64,000 nucleotides of DNA. It comes from Telopea speciosissima (taxonomy: Eukaryota; Streptophyta; Magnoliopsida; Proteales; Proteaceae). Within the stretch, counting starts at the first letter, position 1. Each line of letters begins with the position of its first letter. Below the pieces are notes generated by a model. That model was not told the DNA's origin, did not search any database, and was given only the letters and a program-made list of their open reading frames with translations. This document shows, in pieces, positions 26,301 through 38,300 of this stretch. A program made the position numbers and the translations under genes. Where the stretch lies: contig NC_057923.1 in NCBI RefSeq assembly GCF_018873765.1, forward strand, positions 8,878,413-8,942,412, read 5' to 3'.

Positions 26301-29300
26301 CCCAATCCTTGACCTATTAGGCAACTTTTTTTTTGGTTGATTATAAAATGTATTAAAAGCCCCTAAAAGGGAAAACAAAAGTCCATTAAGGACCACAACA
26401 CAAGCCCATAAGGCTAGCAAGAAACAAGGTGACAAAAGCCCATATGGGCATGCCCAGTGCAACACTAAAGCAATGAAGCCCAAAGAAAGAAGAAGGGCAA
26501 CAAAGACAGTTCCAGGTAGGGTCCCCCAAAACCCTAGACAACATATCTCAACACAACATCTTCCTAGCCGTCACGACGAAGTTAGGGAACCGCCGGCCGG
26601 AGGCAACCAAGGCGGAGGGGCGCTGGTCTTGCGGAGGGCCACAGCCTAAACGAGCAGCTGGCCAAGCGAAGGAGACCGCCATGACGGAGGGCGCTGGCCT
26701 TGCGGAGGGCAACGATGAAGAGGCTTCCGGCCGAGCAAAGAAGGCAGCCTTGCAGCTGGTAGAGAAACGGCCGAAGGCCAAGCAAGCCAAGCAGACCGGC
26801 AGGAGGGAGGCTAAGTGAGGCTGGCGGATGCAAGGCAGCAGGCCAAGCAGGCAAGCGATTGAGCGACGGAAGATTGCCACCATCGGCGATGCAGACGACG
26901 ACGGCGGAGGTGTTGACGAATGAGGGAGAAGCCGACCCAAACAAGCAGTTGCCAGAGAAGCTTGCCTAGTGAAGCGGCTACCGAACGGGTGCTGCCAAAA
27001 CGAGCCTGGGATCCAATTGGGTAACAGCCAAGAAGGGCCATCAACCAAGGGAACGACAGGCCTAGCAGAAGAGGCGACCTGCCAGGCGGCGACCATACAA
27101 AGCGAGCGACCCAAGACCACAGTTCGAGAGGCTTCAATCTGCGTTGTTGGTACCGAACGTAGGAAGAAAAAGTGGAGAAAGGGGGAGGAGGAGGAAGAGA
27201 GAAGGTTTGGGAGAAGGGAGGTGGGGAGCAGCCTGGCCGTATAACGGCGGCCAAGGGTTTTCAGCAAGAAAAAAGCTTTAGAGTTTTTCGCCTCTGGTTT
27301 TTGGATCGACCGTTACGAGGGAAACCTAGTCCTATTAGGCAACATAACTTACTAGGAAACTGAAATAGACTCAAATAGAGTCCTAATCCAGCCCCACTAA
27401 ATGCTTAAAAGAAAACTATTAAAATCACTTAAACTGAACCATTGGTTGAACCGGTTCAATTTATGAACAAACACAGCAAAATAAAACTATGGAACTAAAA
27501 CACCTAATCCCGTATACGTACCCATACTTTAGGTCCATAAAAGTGACCTTTTATATAGAAAACCCATGGGATCAAAGGTTCAACATGTATAGAACCCAAC
27601 CCTAGACTTATTCCTAATAAAACAAGCCTATTTCGGTGATGAATCTGCATCACCTTGTGTCAAATTTCATCTTCAAACTAAACCATTACCCTTCCTTGTA
27701 TGCAATGCACTCTCTTGGTATGCTGTGCTGTGTGGCCCCCTCCAAGTTATCAAGGCACCTATGTGGCCCAAGGAGTTGGAGGGCCACCTATGCGAGGAAA
27801 CAAGGAGCCTATGCTTAGGTTCCAACTTTTTTTATGCATCCATTATATCTAGTATACAGCATTACAGCCACAACAATACAGATTCAATCCTTGCAATAAT
27901 TTGCCAATGTCTAGCAATATCATTACGACATTACAACAACAACATTATATTAAAAACAGCATTGTTTAAAGGAAAGAAAACGTAAGCAAACAAGAGAAGT
28001 GAACTAGTGAAGTTTGATTTCTTTCTTAAATAGATCCTAAAGAAATCCCACGTCTTCATGATCCCATGCTTCTCACCTATACACAAATTGTACACAAACC
28101 CAAAAAATTGTTAGAAACAACATTATTTGGAGGAAAAAGAAAATGTATGTAAAAAAAATCGACCGCCGACCTAGGCATCCCAAGGCACCCGCCTTGTTAA
28201 GTTAGAGAAGGCGGGCGACCGCGCAGCCCTTGTAAACCCGCCTGAACGCTTAGGTGATGCCTTGACAACTATGCCTTAGTTTTATTTTTTTTTTTCGCTA
28301 AAAGTAAATGTGTGTAGTTTCCATTCATTTCTGTTTGTCTTTTAATACTATTTCTATGTTCGCAATTTTTTACTTACTTTCTCCTTCTGTGCTTTTATCA
28401 TTTCTGAAGGATTCCTAATTTTAGATTTTATCTCACCCATTTTCTACAGTCTTGAGTCCTACTTATTGGGCAAGTTTTCACCATGTAGTATTTGAGGTTT
28501 ACTATTTCTGTTTCCAATGTTGCAGATCCAGTCATTCTTGGCAGGTGTTCCTTACATTGTTATTGGATTTAGGTAAGCTTATTTGCTAATTCCATTAATT
28601 TTCCTTTTGATTTAAAGGATAATTCTGAATTTTGAAAAATTCCGCAAAGCAGTTCTAGATACGCATTTGGCTCCTTTCACCCCCCCCCACACATTACCTT
28701 TGTGGTAGGAACATGTCCTTTGATTTTCCCCATAATTTGATGTAGGTGTAGTCCATTTGTTATATGTGCTTATAATATAAGATCGCTCCACTGGAGAAAA
28801 AGACGATGTGAGATAGAACCTCTGATGCGACCAAGGGGTTTAAAACCCTAGATTTGGGTCGTTTTGGGCCCACCCAAGTGCTAAATAACTCTAAGAATAA
28901 GTTTTTTTTGGGTGAGTAAAAAAATTCATTACCAAATAGAAGAAAAACTAAAGTAGACCCCGAAGGGGGAGAGAAGAAAATCAAAAATACACAGAGCCCG
29001 AGCCTCAAACAGAGGAGGCAGAGACTTGGAGAGAGACAGAAGGAAGACCCCAAGATACAACAATATGCATGTTCCTTGGGGTGTCATTACAATTAGAGGG
29101 AACAGCTGAGAGTTTGGCTTTAATTTCAAAGAATATGTTTGTTGGCAATTTCTGTAAATATCTCCAAGTTAATTAGGGGACTGGCAAATCTGTAATTAAC
29201 CAGAATTTGAAAGGGGTTTAATGGGTTTCTAGAAGCCTAAAGGGTTAGGTTTCAGAAACTCAAATAACCAGGGTCTTAGTGAGGTGACAAATAACCAGAA

Positions 29301-32300
29301 TTCAAGAACAATTAATAGCAATAGATTGGCAACTCAGATGATTGTGAAATTCTGATATGAAGTTAATAAAATAACAAGGAACAACTCTTCAAAAGATGGC
29401 TCAATCCAATGGTTGGATCTCAAGAACCAGCACTGTTACAGAATTAGTAACTTAAGATCGTAAAAACTAGGAACTAAGATATCTCATCAAATACTGACAG
29501 ATGGAGGTAAGATTCTGGTCAACAACAGTTCTTAGTATCAAACAAGATATCAAAAATCTCAAGCAAGTCCCATGGTTAGATTAGTGATGCAGGTTTATCA
29601 CGAAACTGGGCTTCTTTCCTTAGAAATAAGTTTAGGGTTGGGTTATAGACATGTTGGGCCTTTTGGTTCCATGGGTTTTCAATGTAATAGGTCACTTTTA
29701 TGGGCCTAAAATTGGGGTACATAAGTTGCATACGGGACTAGCCGTGTAGCCCTATACTTTGTTTATTTTCATGTTTTAATGTTATAAATTGGACCGGTGG
29801 TTTTAGAATAGAATCTTTTTAACTTAAGTTATATTTTAGGGTCCACACCTCTCCACGAATTATAGAGAGGGACTGTTTTGTATTTAGAATCAGCCTGGGA
29901 TTTTTTATTCCTAGGCTGCATTGGAATTTAGGCCTTTGGCCAATATAAATAAAGGACAACTGTGGGACTCCTCTTTACCTCATTGTTTTATGAAATCTGT
30001 TCTTGCAAACTGCTGCAACCTTTCTTCTCTTGAAGACTTGCTTTGTATGTGATCGAAGTTGGTGGGATTGGTGTTTGATCCAATCGACACCTTGCGGTGT
30101 GAAGCCCGGGTGGTTCGTTGGTGGGATTGGTGTTTGATCCAATTGACACTTTGCGGTGTGAAGCCCGAGTGGTTCCTTTCAAGTTCTCCTTCAAGTTTTC
30201 TGTCCAAGATTCGATTTTTATTCAAGTTCCTCCTCAACAAGCTGCTGCCGATTACATTCTGCCATTACAAGTAAGTCTGAAATATTCCCCATCCCCCAAT
30301 TCTATTTCTAATCCTCTACAGCCCCAAACCCTAGCTTTCTCCTTTTCTATTTTCAATTTCCTATAATCTAAAATCTCCACATACCTAACCAGCCTGTCAA
30401 AACCTGTCATATTTGGATCGATTACTCCCCTGCCATGTTGGGATACTCGATCCAAAGATTAGCCCCATCCTCCCACTCAAACCCTAGAAAACCCCAAATC
30501 TATTAAACCCCATAAACCCTAATTTCTGCACAGCCCAAACCAACCGTCAGAACAGTCTACAAATCTGACCGATTATCCCTCATACCCTCCTAAGAAAACC
30601 AATCAAGTTTGGTTAACTTCTGACCAGCCAAACCCTAGAAATCCATCTTTTCCTCTTTTCCAAAACCCGAAACCCTAAACCTAACTTGTTACCAATCTAG
30701 TTTACACACTTCCGCTCATCAAAACATATCAGGATCTTCACTAATAGACTCCCTTACACCTGCCTAGCATAACAACACCTCAAACCCTAACCCTAATTTT
30801 GACCTAATCGGATCATTAGTTCATATCAGATCCTGGTTTACAGGCTCCTAGTTGGTCTCCTACCAATCTAGGAGACTAGGACTACATTAATTAGGAGTTA
30901 TGAAATTATCTTACTTGAGGTAGGATGTCCAAAACCTTGTAGATCGATGGAAGAGCTTAAGCAAAGCTGTGGTCTTATGAGAGATCAGACGTGAAAGTGT
31001 AATATCAGTAATAAACAGCGTAAAGCAATATGAGAAAAAGAAAGAGAAAAACAGAGGAAGCCGAGAGAGGAAGATGATGTGCAAATTGGGAGTCATACCT
31101 TTTGTGTAATCTCCCACTAATCTTCAATATATATTATCACTAAGGTCAAAACAGGAAAAGAGAAGAAAAAATATATAACAAACTCTACCCAAACTACCCT
31201 TCTCATCTATTAGCACCAGGCGCTAATACCGAGACTTACATTAATACCGATAACACTCCCCCTCAAGCTGGAGCAGAGATGTTAATCATGCCCAGCTTGT
31301 TACAAACATAATCCACTGTTGCACTCCCCAAAGACTTCGTAAATACATCTGCAAGTTGCTCTCCTGTACGAACATGACAAGGAGAAATCAACCCTTGTTG
31401 CAGCTTTTCTCGAACAAAATGACAGTCAACCTCAATGTGTTTCGTTCTTTCCTGAAACACAGGATTTGAAGCAATGTGGACAGCAGCTTGATTATCACAC
31501 CACAGTTGCATCAGAGAATCATCAACAAACCTAAGTTCAGCCAGTAAACACCCACATTAATTCACAAGTAGCATGTGCCATAGCCCTATATTCTAACTCT
31601 GCACTGGAACGAGAAACTACTGTCTGTTTCTCGCTCTTCCAGAACACTAGGTTCCCTCCAACAAATGTACAATAACCTGTAGTCGACCTCCTGTCAACCG
31701 AAGATCCTACCCAATCAGCATCCAAAAAACCCTCTATCCACCCATGGTCATGGTCACTATAAAGGAGACCACGTCCAGGAGCCTTTTTGAGGTAACGCAA
31801 GATACGCACAACTGCCTCCCAGTGAGATGTCCGAGGAGCTGATAAGAACTGACTCACCACACTAATAGGAAAGGCAATGTCAAGCCAAGTCACTGTTAGA
31901 TAATTCAATTTTCCAACTAGCCTCCGATACTTCTCAGGATCATCTAAAATATCACCATCATCAGCCATAAGTTTTAAATTGGGATCAATGGGAGTATCTA
32001 GAGGTTTAGAACCCAACATCCCTGTCTCTGTAAGAAGATCAAGAACATACTTTTGCTGTTGACAGCGAAATCCCTTGCTTCGACTGAGCCACTTCCACAC
32101 TCAAGAAATACTTCAACTTTCCCAGATCCTTGGTCTGAAACTTCTGCTGTAAATATACCTTTAAGTTCTCAATACCAGGAATATCATCTCTTGTAATGAC
32201 TATATCAACTACATAAACCACGAGAAATATTCCCTGCATCAAAACGGCAGAAAAATGTTGAATGATCTCACTACTACACCGCATCAGACCAAATTCCAAC

Positions 32301-35300
32301 ACAATTTCAGTGAAGCGACCAAACCAAGCCCAAGGAGACTGTTTCAGCCATACAATGACTTCTTGAGCTTACAAACCAAACCAGACTCCCCCAGAGCAAC
32401 AAACCAAGAGGTTGCTCCATATAAACCTCTTCATGCAAATCCCCATGCAAAAAGGCATTCTTAACATCTAACTAATACAAAGGCCAATGATAAGTAGCAG
32501 CAAGGGAAATCAAAATGCGAACAAAATTAAGTTTCGCCGCAAGAGAAAAAGTATCCAAATAATCCACACCATATACTTAGGCATAGCCCTTCACCACAAG
32601 GCGGGCCTTCAAACGGGTCAAGGATCCATCATGGTTCACTTTTACCACATACACCCAATGACAACCAATAGCAGATTTACCTGAGGGTAAGGGAACAAGA
32701 TCCCAAGTCTGATTTTCCTCCAACGCCAACAATTCCTCATTCGTAGCAGCCCTCCAACCAAGACTAGACAATGCCTCTGCGATAGACTTAGGAACAGGAT
32801 GATTTTCAATGGTATGTAAATAAGAATGAAAGGTGGAAGACAAACCAGCATAGGACACAAAGTTAGAAATGGGGTGTTGGGTACAACTCCGAACACCCTT
32901 ACCATGAGCAGTAGGAATATCAAGGTCAGAAGGAGGTTCCAAAGAAGGAGGAGTACCTGTTGCAGGATCAGCTGGTGAAGAAGTAGATGAAGCAGAAGTA
33001 GCTGAAACGGGGGGAGCCCATACTTTCCATTTGTGACGTTGGAACATAATAGGAGGAGGTGCCGATGATGAGGCAGTTTGTGGAACAGGGTTAACAATAG
33101 ACTGAACAACACACATTGGAAGATCATCATCCAACTCAGACATAGTAAAAGAAGAAGCATCATACGGGGTGGATTCAAAGAAGGAAACATTAGCAGTAAC
33201 AAAGTATTTCTGTAAGTCAAAGGAATAACAACGATAACCCTTTTGTGTGCGGGAATAGCCAACAAAAAGACACTTAAGAGCTTTAGGATCCAACTTTGAA
33301 ACACCAGGACGATGATCACGAATGAAGCAAGCACTACCAAACATCCATGGTGGTAATACAAACAAAGGCATAAAAGGAAATAACAAAGAAAAAGGAATAC
33401 CACCATGTAAAACAGAGGAAGACATGAGGTTAATAAGGTAACACACAGTCGTCAAAACAACATCAGCCCAAAAAATTTTAGGCACTTTCATCTCAAATAA
33501 AAGAGACCGAGTGACTTCCATTAAATGTCTATTCTTCCTCTCAGGCACACCATTTTGTTGTGGAGTGTCAGCACAAGAGGATGATGAATTATACCACATT
33601 GAACCATAAATTTAGCAAAGAGGGCAGAAAAATACTCATTAGCATTATCACTACGAAGAATATGCAAAGGAGTTTGAAATTGAGTATTAACTTCATTTAC
33701 AAAAGCACAAAAGATGGAAAATAACTTCGAATGATTTTTCATTAAATAAAGCCAGGTAAGCCTGGAATAGTCATAAACAAAAGTAACAAAATAATGAAAA
33801 TCCAACTTGGACACTACAGGACAAGGACCCCATACATCTGAATGAACTAAAGAAAAAGGTTGGTCAGACCGTTTATTGATTCTAGGAGGGTAACTCACAC
33901 GGTGAAGTTTCCCAAAGTGACAAGAGTCACAATTCAAACTAGAAAGTAATCGAAAATGACTATCTAGAAGCTTCAAATTCTCCAACGACGGATGACCCAA
34001 ACGACAATGAATCTGGTGAGGTGACGCGACACTGGAACACGTCATAGATGAATTGTCCTCAAGTATATATAGCCTCCCCCCCCCCCCCCGGGCGATTCAT
34101 GACCTCTACCAATCATCTTCTTCGTTGTAAGATCCTGAAACACACAAGAGTCAGAGAAAAAGGTTATGAAACAATTATAGGTTTTGGTAAACCTATTAAC
34201 AGACGAGATTGAAAGGAAAATTAGTTAAATAAAGGACTGAAGATTAGGACAAAGAAGATGTAATAGGAACAATACCAGTACTAGTCACTTTAGCTAAGGA
34301 ACCATCAGCTAAAGTAACACTAGACGATGATTTTTGGAAGGAGGAAATTATACCTGAGACACCAGTCATATGATCCGAAGCCCCTGAATCAATGATCTAG
34401 GGACGAGAAGTAGCAACCGAAAGACATGCAATGACATTACTTGTCTGAACAAAGGTGGCAGTTGGAGGCTGGGATGACTGAGAAATCTGAAATTGGGTCA
34501 TTCTCCTTATCAGACATCTTCACGGTCTTAACCTCAGGCTGTGGAGATGTAGAGATAGCAGACTCAATAGTAGTAGTAGAGTTGACAAACTGTTGCTGAG
34601 GTAGTTTGCCACGAAGTTTCCAACAAAAACGTTGGATATGTCCTGGGCGACCACAATGGTGACAAGTCTTCACTGAACTGGAACGATCAGAAACACCCTG
34701 AGTACCCAAAGAAGGTGGTTTACCAAAACCAGCCCCGCATCCACGGCCACCACCACCATTACCATTACCACCATTACCGGCCCCACTATTGAGCCCACGG
34801 TTGGGTAAAAAAGTTGCCAAAGCTGATGTGTCAACTGGAGTAGTACTCTCACCACATGTAGAACCCTGGAAAATGTTTCGGACAGTGTGGCTACCTTATC
34901 ACCACCAAGAATTTGGGAACGGACTGAATCAAACTCCTTCCCAAGTCCTCCCAAAAATCCCATGACAGCAAGCTGCTCTTGCTGATTTTGCATTTGTTCC
35001 ACATTAGAAGTAATAGGTAGTAGAGAATTAGTTCCTTATACATCCTCTTGAAATCAGCAAAGTATTGGGTCAAAGGACTACCTTTTCGATCAGCCCTGCG
35101 AGAAAGATTGTTCTGTCCAGAGTACAGAACATTAAGATACTCCCACAACTCCTTGACAGTGTCAATGTGTATCACCAAATCAACAATTTGGCTCTTCATA
35201 GAATTCAGCATCTATCCCAAGATTCTAGCATCAACAATATTTCTCACACTTCTTTATTTATCATTTAGAATTAGATCATAAAAAAAACGGAGTTTAAAAT

Positions 35301-38300
35301 CCAAGATCTTACCCTTTCCATTTCACTTTTATTGTTTGGGTTTGTGACCAATGGAAGTCGAAGACGAGTCAGACGACAGCCCATCAGATGATTGTATAAT
35401 GGGTCATCATCAGGTTTAATCTTGAACAAGTGATCCTGCTGATCATGTGCGGTCAGAACCAACTTCACAATTTTCTTCCATTGTTTAAAGTTGGTGATCC
35501 CCTCCAATTTCTTTTCAGTGATATGACTGGAGGAAGAGAAAACTTCAGTCATCACAGTTTTTGAATTGTCAGACATTATTCACAGCCCAATCAATGGAGG
35601 AAAATTGCAAAAAATATGATGTGAAAAATCTGGAAAATTCGATCCTCAAAACCCCTGACAAAAATCGATTTTGATAGAAACCCTGGCAAAAATCGGTCTC
35701 AAAAGTTGGTGATCCACGTAAAATTCTGCTGCCCCAGTAGCTTCCGAAAAGTCCAGTACACTCCAAAAACTCCAGCCAACAAAAGAGAGTGCAAAAAACT
35801 AACAAACCAATTTCTCCCCCTAGGAAAAATCGATCTCAAAATCCTGACGGGTGCTGCTGATTTTTTTCTTCAGCTTCCAATGCAATCTCCACTCCATCAA
35901 TCACCCACAAATACAAAGAGAGACCTAGTTCTTAATTTAGAACATGAACTAGTCTCTAAACAGTCCCAAAACACAGCATAGGGTGCTGCACCCCTTCAAA
36001 CAAAAAAATAGGAGAATCCGCAAAACCTTCAACCTTGCACGACCACTTCAATTCCAATAGTGGACTTAAGAAAAGAGAAGAAGACAATAAAGGAAAGCTG
36101 TAACAGTGCCTATAGCTCTGATACTATGTAAAGCAATATGAGAAAAAGAAAGAGAAAAACAGAGGAAGCCGAGAGAGAGAGAGAGAGAGAGAGAGGAGGA
36201 TGTGCAACTTGGGAGTCACACCTTTTGTGTGATCTCCTACTAATCTTCAATATATATTATCACTAAGGGTAAAACAGGAAAAGAGACTAAAAAATAAATA
36301 ACAGACTCTTCCCAAACTACCCTTCTCACCTATCTCTGTATTAGCACCTGGCGCTAATACCGAGACTTACATTAATAACGATAACAAACAGTAAATGGAA
36401 CTACTGATAAATCACAGCAAATAATATGAGATTGCAGCAAGAATTTAATGGTATGAACAGGGACAGAATTTTTGGAAGGAGTTCCAAAATTTTTGGGACT
36501 CTAATCAATTAATCTCTGAACTAAAAACTAAAACCATGGGCAGCTTTAGAATGACTTGTGGTTGATGAATCTAATATCAAGACTGAAATCTCAGATATAT
36601 TGACCCCAAAAAAATATTGAAATATTGAGAAGGGGGAGGATATGTAATCAGCTTCCCACTGAGTACTTGCTGGAATCTCATCAACAGAATTTGGAGTCTC
36701 ACCAAGGTAGCAGTTGAATCACACAACCTGTTTCTGAATCCCACAGAAGAAAAACAACAAAGCCATCTCTTTATTTCATAAATTGTTGGGAAGCAAATAG
36801 GCTTACAACCAAGTAAATTGTGCTGAGTTTTAGAGGCTCGTTCTAACTAGAAACATGTCCTAAGTAGGACAACAACTACAACAACAACAACAAACTCAGC
36901 CTTATCCCAACTTAATGGAGTCGGCTACATGGATCCAAACAAAACAAGGTAGGAAAACATGGGGTCTAAACAAAAAAATAAGGGAATGAAGAGATGGGAA
37001 GAGAGGGAAGGGGGATGAGATGAGAAATGAGAAATGGAAAATGAAATACGAAAGATTAAAAATAAAAAGGAAAACGAAAGATAAAAGTAAAAGGAAAGAG
37101 GCACAACCCAGCAAATAAGGAGAATCTCAGCTAAATGGGGTCTGGTACATGGATCCTTGCCCTCTAGTACGCTCTATCCGAGGCCATACTTGGTACAAGA
37201 CCTAGACTTTGCATGCCCTTCCTTACAACTTCTCCTCTGGTCATTTTAGGCCTGACCCTAGCTCTTTTAGTTCCTTCAATCAGAGTCATATCACTCCTCC
37301 TTACTGGGGTGTACCTAGGCCTTCGTTGAACATGACCATACCACCTTAAACGATTCTCTCGGAGCTTGTCATTGATCGCGGCAACTCCCAAGTCAGCTCT
37401 AATACATTCATTCCTTATGTTATCCTTTCTTGTTTTTCCGCACATCCATCTTAACATCCTCATCTCTGCTACACAAAGCTTCTTAACTGTCTAACATTCT
37501 GCCCCATACATCATAGCCGGTCGTACAACAGTCTTATAGAACTTTCTTTTAAGCTTTAAAGGAATATATCGGTCACACAGCATTTCGGATGCACCTCTCT
37601 ACTTCATCCATCCCACTTTAATTCTCTGTGACTTCTTTGTCTATGATTGACCCCAAATATCTAGAATAGTCACTTTGTGGTATCTCTCTTTACTCAATTC
37701 GAACCATGTCAGTATCCATCATAGTGTGACTAAAATTACACATCAAATACTCTGTCTTCGTTCTATTAATCTTAAAGCCTCTTGTTTCCAAGGTTGATCT
37801 CCATAGATCTAACTTAGCGGTAATCCCTGCTTTTGTCTCATCCACCCAAAATGATATCATCGGTGAAGAGCATACACCACGAGACCTCATCTTGAATGCT
37901 CTTGGTTAGATGACTTAGATCATCCATGATAAGGGCTAAGGTTGATCCTTGATGTAGCCTAATCGTAATTGGGAATTCCTTGCCCTGACCTCCTACAGAT
38001 CTCACACTAGCCACCACACCATCATACATATCTTTAATTACATCCACATATTTACTTGACACCCCTCTTTTCGCTAGGACATACCGGACTAAGTCTCTAG
38101 GGACTCGATTATAGGCTTTTTCCAGGTCAATAAAGACCATATGAAGGTCCTTCTTGCTATCTCTATATCTTTCCATGAGCCTCCTTAATAAGTAGATAGC
38201 TTCAGTCGTGGATCTACCTGGTATAAAGCCAAATTGATGCACCAAGATTTGAGTTTCTCTTCTCAAACGAGCTTCAATAACCTTCTCACAAAGTGTTATA

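Larger units (their letters stand above)
31019..36386 (-). mobile_element. Complete Copia retrotransposon (5.4 kb) in DXO1 intron 10
   Basis: LTRs at 31019-31255 and 36127-36386 are clearly homologous. The longer one carries a GA-repeat expansion and a few extra bases. The target duplication aacag is perfect (31014-31018 and 36387-36391). On the minus strand the right LTR is followed by primer site TAGTATCAGAGC (one mismatch to initiator tRNA-Met), and the polypurine tract precedes the left LTR. Coding order is gag with zinc knuckle [14 protein letters not shown] (34437-35576), GAG-pre-integrase and integrase (32577-34045; [26 protein letters not shown]), reverse transcriptase and RNase H (31263-32302). 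Frameshifts, stops (for example after VKGYA near 32577) and the change of the catalytic YVDD to YVVD (codon 32207-32209) make it inactive. It is antisense to DXO1. Confidence 0.93.

Noticed and set aside
26548..27267. 239-codon minus-strand ORF as a real gene
   Set aside because: It lies wholly within the GC-rich retroposon, where low stop frequency is expected, and shows no recognisable domain.
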